Source: Ailurus styani (Eukaryota > Chordata > Mammalia > Carnivora > Ailuridae). From it: DNA of 64,000 bases. Where the stretch lies: NCBI GenBank assembly GCA_002007465.1, contig LNAC01000109.1, positions 358,037 through 422,036 of the forward strand, in the 5' to 3' direction. A program made the translations under genes and the position numbers. Below the pieces are notes generated by a model. That model worked only from the letters and a program-made list of their open reading frames with translations. It made no database searches and was not told the DNA's origin. Below, piece by piece: positions 11,381-22,523 of this stretch (position 1 is its first letter; each line of letters begins with the position of its first letter).

Positions 11381-13055
11381 AAAACTATAACTATTGAATG
11401 GGATCCAGAGCAGAGAGCTTGCATAAGGAATGGCAAATACGCATTGTCATGCTTCCCTCACCTCTCTCCAGGACGGAGAGCACTAGTCAGCTTGGTCCCC
11501 TTCTCCAGAGAATCTAGATAGAGTTTCAGAAGTCATCTTAGATAGTGGGTCTGGACAGCCACCATGGACCCGAGCCCCTGAGCTTATTCCTGAAAGGGTC
11601 AAGGAGAGATTGATGCCCACTTGCCACTTAATGTTGTAGGAAGGTATTTGTGCATTGAATTGGAGGTTCAGTAGAGCAGTGGTTAGCAAAAACGGCCATG
11701 CCATGGAATCGTCCGGTGGCCTTCAGAAAGGTGTTCATTTATTAATTTTTAATTGAGATTACTGAGGTCCAGCCAAGACCGGGGCGGCCCAGGAACCCAT
11801 CATTTATATATTGTCCTAAGCTTATCTGGATGCAACAAGTCCGTAAGTCACTGCTTGGGAACTGGACCAAAGGACCTCTAAGGTCACTTCTGAATTTGAA
11901 ATCTGAATTTCATGACTTACCACAGCCCGGGACTGGAGATTTGATGCATCATGCATATAGCATCAAGGGCATGGAGTTTCTAAATCACACTGAAGACAAT
12001 TAGCCAGAACAGGTGAAAGCACCAGCTAGCCTGCCATCCGCATATTAGTGGCAAATTAGACTCCCCATGTTAGCCGTGTTCACGGCGATATTAGTGTTAC
12101 GAGCCCTAATGTATTGTATTTTATACTTTGGAGAGCTGGAAGAGAGTACTAATTACATGCAAGTTTCCCAAGATTTCAGCTGGGAGTATTTCACATGAAA
12201 GTTAATTGTTCTTTTGGGGTTTTACCACTGGTTTATCCAATTAACGCAGAGTTTGCCCATATATCATGGTTTTGCTTATGGAAGGGAAACCCGATTATTC
12301 ACTTGAATAAAATGGGGCTGGATATAAGGGTATTTTGGAATCAGCCCGATTGCTTCTGGAACACATGTATAACAGTGTTCACCTGCTGCCTCTGAGCTGA
12401 AATGATGTTTGTTCTGTGGGAGGAAAGTAGAAGTTTCTGGTGAAATCCAGTGATTAAGAAATAAAAGGCCAAGCAGATTTGCTTCCAAGGTTTTCCTCTT
12501 CCTGTCATCTCTGTAAACCTGGAAATGGTCTTAGATCAAGTTCAGGAATGGTACAAACAATCCTTCCATTGGTATTGTGTATTATCCAGTTCACAGGTCT
12601 CTGAGTACTCAGTCTTTTTCCCTGGTTGCCCTTGTGGATTTGGCCTATACTCTTTGGAGAATTTAAGATATCAGTTTTGTTTTGTTTTGTTTTGTTTTTT
12701 AATGGGCCCAGTTGTTTCCCCGATAGAGCAGTGGGTTAAGTTTGAGTTTGAGGTTAAGTTTACCAGTCTTACACCATCTCTGCTTGGCCCTAGTCAGAGC
12801 TATGCATCTGCCCCAGTTCTTTTCCTCTTTGGAAGCTCTGAAGATTCAACATGGTGTTGGCATTGGGAAGAGTTCCAAGTTAGAAGCTCAAGGGATCAGG
12901 ATGTGGGATCCACCCACTCAAACAAAGTCTGAGTACAGAATCAGGAGTAATATTTAGGGCAGTTACAAGTGACAGGGGGGAGTCACCAAGAGCTGTGGGC
13001 CAGGGATGGGGCCAAGCATTGAGAAGAGTGGAGGGTACTGTTGGTATCTCACAGC
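11381..13055. other. Unannotated sequence with a (GTTTT)n tract
   Basis: No gene or interspersed repeat is recognised. A short (GTTTT)5 run lies at 12674-12700. A 135-codon open frame at 12525-12932 crosses that run and encodes no recognisable domain, so I do not call it. Confidence 0.45.
12674..12700. repeat. (GTTTT)n simple repeat
   Basis: Five consecutive GTTTT pentamers ending in a T run. Confidence 0.95.
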
Positions 13056-13214
13056 AAGAATATGTGACTTTTGGAGCACTTGGGTGGCTTAGTCAGTTGA
13101 GTGTCTGACTCTTGATCTCGGCTCAGTTCTTGAGCTCAGGGTCATGAGTTCAAGCCCTGCATTGGGCTCTATGCTGGGCGTGGAGCCTACTTAAAAAAAA
13201 AAAAAGAATATGTG
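13056..13214 (+). mobile_element. CAN-SINE, short-tail form, with target-site duplication
   Basis: The SINE body (13067-13203) is flanked by a perfect 11-bp duplication AAGAATATGTG (13056-13066 and 13204-13214). It ends 'gcgtggagcctacttaaaaa' directly in poly(A), without the long pyrimidine-rich and (caaataaata) 3' region that other copies in this window carry. This makes it a distinct SINE subtype or a 3'-shortened copy. Confidence 0.95.
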
Positions 13215-14722
13215 GTTGTTTGTGGAGAGTTAACTAGTTCTTGTGGGATTCCTTCTTGTCTGGAGATATTTTTACTGGGGAGGTATCACTCAGTACCTGA
13301 TAGCTGCAGGGAGTTCTAGGTGAGGTTGCACGGTGAAAAAGGGAGAGGTTGGCTTGCTGATGATATCAACCCAGGAGCCTCAAGTTCTGGTTGGTTCATT
13401 CTACTAGGAAGGGTCAACTTCATTGCTGACTTGACTCATATTTGGCTGTCCACACCTCATAGTGGTAAATACCTGCGACTCCACAGATTAGGTGTCAAGG
13501 TATCAGTGAATGTGAGCGGAGCTCCTGAAAGGTGTGATGATAATTAAATCCTTGTTATTCAGCCCCAAATCCACCCCGTACCCTGTTTTGCCACGCTGGT
13601 GCTGGGATGTGGCCATACAGGTGTTCATTGGATGCCGGCTCCATACTATGCTCTGCCAGTAGGGGGGGACTGCAGGGAGATTGGAAACCTTCAGGACAAG
13701 CCCTGCAGTCGACTTGTCCCTCCTTGTTTTCCCATTGCTCCTGTCAGTGGCATGCCTTTCTAAGGAATTACTAAGGAGGTAACACCCTCCCAGGGCTCCA
13801 GGGGAGCCTGGAGGAAACCTACTGAGAGCTGACATCAATATGTGAACTCTGAGAGGGAGCATCTTTGCTCAGCAAGAGCACAGAGCCAGCTATGAGCTCC
13901 TGCAGGACCTCTGTGATCAAACGTTTCCTTCTGGGCCCCATGTGCATCTGGGATGCAAAGGTCAACCGACACATGCCAGGGGTTATAGGCAGTGCCAGTG
14001 GCATGAACATGGTCCTTCCTTTGTTGGCAATGGCAGTGCCCTAGCTCAGTTATAAAAGCCATTAACTTGGGGTTAGCCTTAACCCTTCTTTATCCCACTG
14101 GCTCCATCTGTGAACCATCACGGAGTAATCCTTAGCATAGACAAAAAATACATTCATGCCTGTCTGCTAAGAGCCACCATTCTTACTGCGAATGGCCTTC
14201 CCAGGTTGGGCTGACCATGGTTTCTCTTTGGTCTTCAGGGTCTTTGACTCTACAGTTGGTCCCATCTCTGTCCCTGTCCAGAGGATGGGGGAGAGACTAC
14301 TGCTGTCTGCATCTCTTTGTGACTTGCTTTCTGCTCAAAGCACACACCATCTTTTTTGGTAAATTCCTCTGCATTTGATGTCTGGCTCATGGGGGAGTGC
14401 TGGGTCAGTTCCCTGAGAGATTCGATGCCATGGGGCAGAAGTTGACCTGTTATGAGGCTGAGCAGTGCCAAAGGCCAGAAGAGAGAGGATCTCTTAGGAG
14501 CTTGTCTGAACCTAAGGGAGGGAGACGTGGGGCTCACTCAGCCTCAGATGAAGATGTACTCAAGTTTCTCTTAGATACTCAATCTCAACAAAGTGCGGTC
14601 ATAGTCATGATTAATGACCTGTTGGTTTAGGGTGACTTTAGAGCGGGAGCAGTAGGGAAGATTCACCCAGAGTTCCTTGTAAAGAGCTACTGCCTAACTA
14701 TTTTGAGATAAGAACATTCTCA
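13215..14722. other. Unannotated sequence
   Basis: No gene or repeat recognised. A weak CTCF-like string 'ccagtagggggggac' lies at 13656. Open frames of up to 119 codons on the minus strand (13503-13862) have no family resemblance. Confidence 0.4.
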
Positions 14723-14953
14723 CCCTTCTTGGGCTTTTTTTTTTTTAATTTTTTTCTTAAGATTTTATTTATTTATTTGACAGACAGAGATCACAAGTAG
14801 GCAGAGAGGCAGGCTGAGAGAGAGGAGGAAGCAGGCTGCCAACCGAGCAGGGAGCCCAATGTGGGCCTCAATTCCAGGACCTTGAGATCATGACCTGAGC
14901 CGAAGGCAGAGGCTTTAACCCACTGAGCCACCCAGGTGCCCCCTTCTTAGGTT
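14723..14953 (-). mobile_element. CAN-SINE, mustelid-type tail
   Basis: The body (about 14737-14942) carries 'cagagatcacaagtaggcag' near its 3' end, which is the complement of the 'ctgcctacttgtgatctctg' tail I associate with mustelid copies. Flanks 'cccttcttgggctt' and 'cccttcttaggttt' form an imperfect duplication of about 14 bp. Confidence 0.95.
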
Positions 14954-15468
14954 TCTTGAATCCTTCCATCCTGAGTTGTGATTTGCATCAGTGATCAATA
15001 AATCACATCATCCTCCTTGATATCAAAAAACAGGACAAGAAAGGGAAAGCCTGGATATCACGTAAGGTTAATTTTTCTTTTGAAGAACATTTTGTCCTTC
15101 CTCAGCGAAGAAAGGATCGGAATGGCATAACCATTCTGGAGTCTGGGTAACCGTAGGACTTTCAGTGGAAGAGGAGTGTTTGCTGTTGCTTGCTATTTCT
15201 GAAGTCCCCACTAAGAACTTGGTAATTGCCAACAAGGACCGGCTGTTCATTATCAGACCGACGGAAAGGCAACTCTCACTGTGTGACTGCCAGTGGGAGG
15301 CACAGACAGAGACAGCCAAAGAGAGGGACAGAGGAAGAAAGGGTGCTTTCTCCATACTCAGAAAGGTTTTTCTTCCCTGTCTAGCAGGGAATGGGCATCA
15401 GGTGGCCGAGATAGCCCTAGATCTACTTTGTGTTGTAGGATTAGCTTACCTTCTAAGAGAATGCATTG

Positions 15469-15608
15469 TTTTTTATTATAAAATTATATATAAAATTATA
15501 ATACATAATACAAATACATATAATATAAACATATAAATATATTATAAAATCATAATTATAAATTATAATATAAATATAGTTATAAATTATAATTACACAA
15601 TTATAAAA
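15469..15608. repeat. AT-rich low-complexity tract
   Basis: About 140 bp are almost wholly A and T, built from variations of 'ataaaattataattata' and 'aaatatattata'. This looks like a degenerate (TAAAATTA)n-type simple repeat. Confidence 0.95.
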
Positions 15609-15724
15609 ACCTTTCTCCATTGTGAGACATTTTGAGGCTAAGGGAGGAATTAAAGAATTTTATTGTTGAGAGGTAAACACTTCATACTTCACTATACTTC
15701 TTTCTGTTGTTAGTCCCTCCCATT

Positions 15725-15835
15725 CTGGGGGGCAGTGTCACCATTTTACAGAGAGCTTATGTGAGATCTAGAAGGGCAGGGACACCCAGAGAGTAAATTG
15801 TGGGATGAGGGCTAGAAACTGCCTCTCCTGGGTTC
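15725..15835 (+). repeat. MIR remnant
   Basis: The blocks 'tcaccattttacagagagct' and 'ggatgagggctagaaactgc' follow the MIR 3' half (cattttacagatgagg, then agagctgggactagaac). Confidence 0.5.
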
Positions 15836-16414
15836 CCATCTGGTGTTCCTTCTCCTCTGCCAGGCTACATCGAGGCTCCCTAGGACTGTCCCCCAAGAAC
15901 ATGGACCTCAGGACATTTGGCGGGGGGGGAAGGTTTCAGTCAGGAGGCCCACGTACCCTCCGGAAGCTGCAGGGCCTGTCAGATGATAGAGCTTTTTGCG
16001 GTGCTGTGAAGGTCAGGTACCCCCTCCCTCCTGACCGCTCCTGCCTCGACATTATGCCAGGCCCCGTGCCAGGCCCCCGGGCAAGCAGGGCTCACAAACC
16101 AGACTCAGTTCGTGCATTTATGGAGCTAACATCGAAGGGGGCAGAGCTCACGTGGCAGTGTGTATGTCTGTGTGTGTGAGTGAGCGATATGCCTGATTCT
16201 TCTGGCACATCCCATTCCCTTCCCTGTGACCTACCTTTCCCCCCATGTACCCGAGAGAACACAGCAGGTACAGGATGTGTGGTGAAGGGAGCCAGGAGGA
16301 GCATTTGTGTGGACGCTCTGGCCTTTTCTCTTCTGTCCCTGGCTGAGAGGAAATGGAGAGGCCGGGGGATGTTTGAAGCCACAAAGGTTTTAGTGAGGAT
16401 GATCTGGGTCAATG

Positions 16415-16525
16415 CTTTTGTTTCACTGGTAGGAAAACCAAAGCCCACAGACTCGCGCCTAAGTGACTCAGCTAGAGGGATGGCAGCAAGGACAGACCTA
16501 GAACCCAATGCCTCTTGGCTTTTGT
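16415..16525 (+). repeat. MIR remnant
   Basis: The blocks 'tcactggtaggaaaaccaaa', 'cgcgcctaagtgactcagct' and 'aggacagacctagaacccaa' follow MIR order (aggaaactgaggc, ttaagtgacttgcc, ggactagaaccca). Confidence 0.6.
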
Positions 16526-16614
16526 GTAATTCTTTTAATCAGGGGAAGTGAATATGTTACGACTCTGTCATCCGTGAAAGAGGCCAGTGAGCTATGTCCT
16601 TGATTAATAACAGA

Positions 16615-16800
16615 TAGTGTGTATTGAGGGGGAGAAGTCCGATGTATGAGGCACTGTTCTCAAGGTCCTGCATTAAATCACTCATTTCTTCACAGTACAT
16701 GGTAGGGCCACTCTCATCCCATTTTGCAGACCGAAGACAGTGCATGGTTAAATCAGTCATACTGGTCAGGAGCAGAAGGGTGAGAGGTGGAGTCCAGGGG
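16615..16800 (+). repeat. MIR/L2-like remnant
   Basis: The blocks 'gatgtatgaggcactgttct', 'actctcatcccattttgcag' and 'accgaagacagtgcatggtt' resemble the MIR core (cccattttgcagatgaggaaac). The copy is diverged and overlaps short unrelated open frames. Confidence 0.55.
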
Positions 16801-17024
16801 CCATGTCAACCACTGTCCACCATGACATTGGCCCTCTCTGAAGGTCAGCTCACAGCAGCAGATAGCTGTCTTGGAATGTTGCTCCTGGAGCACGTGGACC
16901 CCAGATCCAGGGGAACCTGGTACCTCAGAGCTTTAATGCATCCTCCCCTGTCAGGAGCCACACAGGCAGAGAGTGACTCTTGCTTCAAGGTCACAGCGGT
17001 ATCAAAGTAGCACAAGGTCACAGG

Positions 17025-17480
17025 AACTCCTACAAAATAATAAGAAAAAGACAGCTCAAAGGAAAAAATAGGCAGAGAGACCTAACTGGGAACTTTGTAA
17101 AAGGGGAACTCCGAGTAGCCAACAAACAGATGCAAAGTTGCTCACACTTATTAGTAAGCAGAAAATGCAAATGAAAACTACCATATGATTTTACTACACG
17201 CCCCACCAGAATGGCTAAAATATAAAGACGAAGTTTTAACAAGGGTCGGGAGCAACTAAAACGTCAGATGCGTTGTTGGTGGGAATGTAAACTGGTTCAA
17301 CCACTGGGGGCATCTGTTTGGCAGTATTTTAATATGATACTGGGTGTAGGCACCCTCGATCATTCGGACCTTCCACATCTAGGTATGTATATACACAATA
17401 GAAATGCATACATAGGTTGGCATGGACACAATAACGCAGAGCAACGTCCAAAGGTCAGGCAGACAGAGAGGTGGGTTGTT
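17025..17480 (+). mobile_element. Eroded LINE-1 ORF2 3' fragment
   Basis: The DNA follows an old L1M-type ORF2 C-terminus: 'gtagccaacaaacagatgca' (consensus ggccaataaacatatgaaaa), 'gaaaatgcaaatgaaaacta', 'gccccaccagaatggctaaa', then 'tgttggtgggaatgtaaact', then 'cacatctaggtatgta'. A short translated stretch [11 protein letters not shown] is recognisable as the L1 ORF2 motif. Stops and frame changes are numerous. There is no poly(A) tail or duplication, so it is an ancient fragment. Confidence 0.85.
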
Positions 17481-18300
17481 TGCTGTGAATGGAATCCCAC
17501 TGGGCACTCAAAAACAATGAGGAAAGCCAGATGTGAATATGTCCTAGCAGAATTGAGTGACAAGGACCAGAGTTGGAAGATGAGGGCCTTGTGTCGTGGC
17601 TGAGGAAGTCAGCGGGAGGTAAGTGCTGGCTAATCCAGGGGCAGGACTGTGAGTCCCAACTTCTGTCTCTGGGTGGCCTCTGGATGGTGCATGGAGCCCA
17701 GTATGGGTCCTGAGCACCTTCCATCAGAGGCAGAGAAAGAGAGGAGGAAGGAGGAAGTGAAAGCTAGAACTTTCAGGTGGGTCACGGTGCAGGTATTGGA
17801 AGGAAGAAATGTGATTAAGCGGAGACCAGTCTCATGACTTTCTCTTTGCAAATACTCAGTATCTTAAGGATATTTCCTAGGTACGAAATTGAAATACGCC
17901 CAATAAAGATGGGCCAAAGCTTTTGAGGAAAGGGAAGAGGAAGGAAGCCACTAATAGACTGAGTGAAGGAAGCCAGGAAGCCTTGCAGGTGACATGGTAA
18001 CATTGGTCATGGCGGCAACTCAGGAAGGCGTCAACTCAAGTTCTCAGGATTAGACTTCAGCCCTGGGGACCATTTTAAGGAGAGATACTAACACAAATGA
18101 AACACCCCAGAATCTTTGGATGTAACATTTACATATGCTCCCCCTCCCCCAAAATAGGACTAAACTGATGTTGTTTAGTAGAGCTTGTCCAGTCAAACGT
18201 TTAATTCACACTTTCTACCAAGGAGTGTGCTCTCTCCTGGGGGGTCCATCCCCAGTAAGACTTTGTGATGTGTACCTAGGTGCCAAGAGATATCTGTGGT
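17481..18300. other. Unannotated sequence
   Basis: No gene or repeat recognised. Confidence 0.4.
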
Positions 18301-18301
18301 C

Positions 18302-18362
18302 TTCTAAAATCTAAAGACTAAAATCTAAAATCTAAAATCTAAAGGCTAAAATCTAAGACTTA
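18302..18362. repeat. Tandem repeat, ~7-bp unit (TCTAAAA)
   Basis: About eight copies of a TCTAAAA/TCTAAAG/CTAAAAT unit occur with slight variation. Confidence 0.9.
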
Positions 18363-18597
18363 GATGGGAATCCTAAGGAAGGCCTGTCTGTTTTTCCTGC
18401 AACATCTCCCCCCGTGCCTGTCAACCAGGAGCTGTCCCCCCTGCAGCAGGCTTTGGCAATGTCCCTGTGAGCAGGTGGGCGTGTGTGTGATTCACAATGA
18501 CTAGGGAGCATTACTGACATTTCTTAGGTAAGGCTAAGTGAGTCTAAGTGATTTGCAATTCTCTGTATAGTCCAGGAAGATGAAGAATTGTTTTGTC

Positions 18598-18827
18598 TAA
18601 AATGCCATCTTATAGGGGCGCCTGGGTGGCTCAGTGGGTTAAGCCTCTGCCTTCACCTCAGGTCATGATCTCAGGGTCCTGGGATCGAGCCCTGCTTCAG
18701 GCTCTCTGCTCAGCGAGGAACCTGCTCCCCCCCCTCTCTCTGTCTGCCTCTCTGCCTACTTGTGATCTCTCTCTCTGTGTCAAATAAATAAATAAAATCT
18801 TAAAAAAAAAATAAAATGCCATTTTAT
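18598..18827 (+). mobile_element. Full-length CAN-SINE, mustelid-type, with target-site duplication
   Basis: Intact head 'ggggcgcctgggtggctcag' with its CpG preserved, a complete tRNA-derived body, a (CT)-rich region, then 'gcctacttgtgatctctctc' and a 'caaataaataaataaaatct' tail. The flanks TAAAATGCCATCTTAT (18598-18613) and TAAAATGCCATTTTAT (18812-18827) form a 16-bp duplication with one mismatch. It is among the youngest SINEs in the window. Confidence 0.98.
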
Positions 18828-18984
18828 TGAGAACGCTGGACAAGATTGGAAATTGCAAGTATAGTGTGGGAATGAAGAATGACGCCCATTCATGCCGGCC
18901 TGATGATCCTAGAAAGTAGTGGATAGGTTTTAGGAGGTGGCACTCCTAATTTTTTGCAGTTTCTCTGCTGAAATCTACTTGAAG

Positions 18985-19095
18985 GCTGAGACCATGCCAT
19001 GTGGAACTTTGTGTATCCATAGGGCTTGGCAGAGTGTCTGGCACTTGGTAGGTACTCCGTAAGTATTTCTCAGAGTGTTGATAAATGAATAGGTT
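18985..19095 (+). repeat. L2 LINE 3' end fragment
   Basis: The string 'gcagagtgtctggcacttgg' followed by 'taggtactccgtaagtattt' and 'gataaatgaatagg' matches the L2 terminal region (cagtgcctggcacatagtaggtgctcaataaatatttgttgaatgaa). Confidence 0.75.
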
Positions 19096-19141
19096 CATCA
19101 AGACATCTCCTGTTTGGTCAATTGGGCCAATACTGCAATAG

Positions 19142-19314
19142 TAGAATAGTTTTTATTATTTATTTATTTATTTTTAAAAGATTTTACTTATTTATTTGAG
19201 AGAGAGATGTGCAGAGGGAAGGACAGAGAGAGAAACCTCAAGCAGCCTCCCTGCTGAGTACAGAGCCCGACTGGGGGCTTAATCCCATGACCCATACTAC
19301 TAGGATAGTTTTTA
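19142..19314 (-). mobile_element. 5'-truncated CAN-SINE with target-site duplication
   Basis: The body (19156-19300) runs from 'ttatttatttatttttaaaa' to the complement of the mid-body and lacks the SINE head, so it is 5'-truncated. The flanks TAGAATAGTTTTTA (19142-19155) and TAGGATAGTTTTTA (19301-19314) form a 14-bp duplication with one mismatch. Its right-hand duplication abuts the target of the next SINE. Confidence 0.95.
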
Positions 19315-19567
19315 AAGATCAGATGCATCTTTTAAAGATTTTAAAGATCAGGGGCCTGCCTGGGTGGTTCAGTTGTTTAAGTGTCTGCCTTTGGCTCAGG
19401 TCACAGTCCTGGGGTCCTGGGATCGAGCCACGTGTCGATCTCCCTGCTCAGTGGGGAGTCTGCTTCTCCGTCTCCCTCTGCCTGCTGCTCCCCTGCTTGT
19501 GTTCACACACTCTCTCTCTATCAAATAAATAAATAAAATCTTGGAAAAAAAAAGATCAGATGCATCT
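19314..19567 (+). mobile_element. CAN-SINE with 20 extra bases between duplication and head
   Basis: The perfect 17-bp duplication AAAGATCAGATGCATCT occurs at 19314-19330 and 19551-19567. The recognisable SINE head (ggggcctgcctgggtggttc) only starts at 19351, leaving the 20-nt sequence 'tttaaagattttaaagatca' (19331-19350). That insert resembles the target itself (repeated 'ttaaagat'). The body and tail are otherwise normal. Confidence 0.95.
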
Positions 19568-19657
19568 GAACCACACAGAGGAGAAATAACAATGGTGAAT
19601 AAATTGCAAATTGATGGAAGGAGATATGCAGGGCCTCATAGTCTTCAGAATATACCT

Positions 19658-20106
19658 TGTGTTAGGCAAAATAATGGTTCTTATCCCACGACCTGCACAT
19701 CCTAATCCCTGGAAACTTCTCGTATCTTTACATGGCAAAAGGAACTTTGCTGGTATGAAGCTAGTAGTTTTGAGATGGGGGATTATCCTGGATTATTGGG
19801 GAAGGCCTGATGTAATCACAAGGATCCTTATAAGAGGGAGGCAGAGAGTCAGAATCAGAGATGTAAAGATGCTTTGCTGTGAATGTCAAAGATGGAAGAA
19901 GGGGCCATGGGCTGAGGAAGGCAGCTGCCTCTGGAAGCTGGGAAAGGGAAGGAAGTGGATTGTTTCCTACAATCTCCAAAGGAAACGCTCCCTTACCAGT
20001 CTATTTAGACATCTGAATTCTAGAACTGTAAGAAAACACGTTTGCATTGTTTAAGCCAGTACATTCGTGGTAATTTGTTACAGCAGCTATACAGCCCTAA
20101 TACACA
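19658..20106 (+). mobile_element. MLT1-type MaLR solo LTR
   Basis: The LTR starts 'tgtgttaggcaaaataatgg' and contains 'catcctaatccctggaaact', 'tacatggcaaaaggaacttt', 'ttatcctggattattgggga', 'cttataagagggaggcagag' and 'ggtaatttgttacagcagct', and ends 'ccctaatacaca'. This is the MLT1 consensus in order from TG to CA, about 449 bp. No internal retroviral sequence flanks it. Confidence 0.92.
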
Positions 20107-20176
20107 CGCAAAAAAACATGAGTCCAAGAAGAGTTGGGTTGCTCAGGGTCATGCAATGGGTTCAGGCCACCGTTCC

Positions 20177-20206
20177 CAAACAAAACAAAACAAAACAAAA
20201 CAAAAA
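20177..20206. repeat. (CAAAA)n simple repeat
   Basis: Five to six CAAAA pentamers. Confidence 0.95.
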
Positions 20207-21135
20207 TACTGGGTTTGCTGATCATGCTTCAGAACTCTGCTTTCCCATCAATACTGTTCTGTGAACCTGATGATGGGACATCGGTCCCAGCCAACCAGGG
20301 CACAACCTGTCATGTAATGCAAGGGAATTCCAATTCAGTGCCTCCCTCTCCCTGACTTTCTCTTTGTTTTCCCTGAGAGCAATGACCATGAATAGCACAT
20401 CCCCAGAACTTTGTACTTGGTGGCATCAGAAAGATAAAGCCCTGGGGATGGTTTGGCTCATACCTCAGCCCTTTCTGTGCCCTGCAGGTCAATACACAGG
20501 TCTGTAGGGCATATTCTCGGTCAAATTAGACTTTCAGGATATCTTATGTTTAGTATGCGTGGCCTGGGAGTGCAGACAGATTCTTCAGAGGATAGAAGTG
20601 AAAGTTTTCTTAGTTTGAGTGATCCAAACCTTTTCTGTCTCCTCTTCTCTGTGCATCAGAAACTTCAGCTGATTCGGTAGAGTCTGGAAGTGACAATGGC
20701 TTAATAACAAAGAAATTTGTTTTGTTTTTTATTTTTTTAATTTTAATTTTTTCAAGAAATGGAAACAAGGAAGAAGGTAGTTCTGGGTTAGCTGTCCCCT
20801 CACCTCATCTTCAGGAAGCTAGGTTCCTTCTAGTTTCTCTTCCCATCATCCTTAGCACACAGTTCTCATCTTCAGAATCACGTCATGACCCGGCTGTCCA
20901 TCCCCATCATTAAAGCAGATGAGAGAACGTGTGCCCCAGTGGTCCATCCCCATCTGAGGAACCTCCTGGATATTCCGATCACTAATTTCGACATACTTTT
21001 CGTGATCAGAGCTTAGTGACAGAGCCGTACCTCGCTGTAAGCAAAGCTGGAATAGTGGGGTTCTGTTAATGAGCAGAAGAGAAGAATGGGTACTGGCTAG
21101 GCCACCCGGGAGGGTCCCCCCTTTTGTGCCTACTT

Positions 21136-21149
21136 CCGCCCCCTGTCGG
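21136..21149 (-). promoter_or_regulatory. CTCF-like core motif
   Basis: The minus strand reads CCGACAGGGGGCGG. This agrees with the CTCF core (CC[A/G][C/G][C/T]AG[G/A][G/T]GGC[G/A][C/G]) at 13 of 14 positions; the exception is A at position 4. The region is repeat-free. Motif match only; occupancy is unknown. Confidence 0.35.
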
Positions 21150-22509
21150 TTTAGAGCCCAAACTCTCCCTGAGGCTCTACCGATCCCATCCCACCCCCTC
21201 CACTACAAGGCCTGAGGGTTTAAATGATCCACCCTTTTCCTGCCGAGCACCCCAAGGAAGAGTGGGGTGGAGAGACTTAGGCAGATGCTGCTGGTGCTGA
21301 GCTACCTTAGCTTATGAACAGATCCTGACCATGTCAAATTGTGTCCGATCCCTGCGCTCCTGTAAAAAAGCGAAGTCGAAGGCATTCTCTTCACCCTTTT
21401 GTGTTCTGGAAAACGGCTTATTGCAAGGAACCACCCTTGTCCATCTGCCTCCGAGAAGACTCACAGATGCCCCCGTTGTTTACCCAGGACAGCCCTCCAA
21501 ACTCCCATTCTTTACCTCGTAAATGATTAGCAGGATTGTTTACTTCCCACCGATCAATTGGAACAAAATGCTTGTTTCCCGAACTTTGGTTCAGCTTCTC
21601 CCCACCTAACTCCCAGGGCCCTGACCTTTGGCTCAGCCTCCACCAGAGCCAACAGACAGGCCCTCCTGAGAAAAGGCTCGTCTCAGGGTGCAACATCCTC
21701 AGATTCACCAATTCACTGTCCAGTCAGGCCATCTCTTCATCTCGTTTCCCCACACCTGGTTCTTTCTTGCCTTGTTAGATTAGAGAAGGTTCTCTAATTT
21801 CTTGCTGTGCCTAATTTGTGCATTAAACTTGATCAAAGGTACAAATACAGAGGAAAAACCATAGTATAGATAGGGTTTGCCTTGGGCAGTCACTGATGTC
21901 ACCTGCCGGAATCTTCTTCCATATGATGGCTGTACCCCGCCCCCAACCTTGCAGGGGTTCCTCCAGCAGGTGTGTGAGGGTGCTCTGGGTGGGTGGAGGG
22001 GTGATCCCCAAGCCCAGAGCAGTGCTCCCTTGCCCACGATAACTCCTGTCCCTCTCTATAGAAGAAAACCCCTTTCTGCCTAACTCTGAGTGGCATACAG
22101 ATTTTGTGATCAGAGTGTCCCCCGCCCCCCCCCCATTGCAGGAGTCACACCCTAACCCCCATGCTTTGCAATAATCCTTGTGAATGACAGGCTCTCTTTA
22201 CTAAGTCCAGATTTGATTTTAGTTGGCAGTCCTAAGCATTGGGGCACTGGACAGGCACCCAGAACGTTCGTGGATGAGAAGGCCGGGGGCTATCGCCTTG
22301 TGTTCTGTGCACCTACTGTCCCTTACGGACTCATAGGAGGGGGAGGGGAAGTCAGCAGGAGGACCTCGAAGGACCCCGGAGTCATCAGCAGCTCTAAGCA
22401 TGCTGCCACTCCGTGGCATAAAGTGTAGAAAAGGGCTTGTCATCAAAATGCCTGGGCACCTCTGGGTTAAGCAGGATAAACAGGTTTTCTTCCGCCTTGC
22501 GGGGTTTTT

Positions 22510-22523
22510 CACAGGTACCTGTG
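22510..22523. promoter_or_regulatory. Palindromic double E-box (CACAGGTACCTGTG)
   Basis: A perfect 14-bp palindrome containing CAGGTA on each strand, the half-site preferred by ZEB-type zinc-finger repressors. It sits in a repeat-free stretch (about 22400-22700) that also has preserved CpGs. Motif evidence only. Confidence 0.3.

Noticed and set aside
13656..13669. CTCF-like string CCAGTAGGGGGGGA
   Set aside because: The invariant GGC core is broken (GGG), so it is unlikely to be a site.
18614..18700. tRNA gene in the SINE heads
   Set aside because: The heads are tRNA-derived but belong to SINE bodies with tails and duplications; no separate cloverleaf tRNA gene is apparent.
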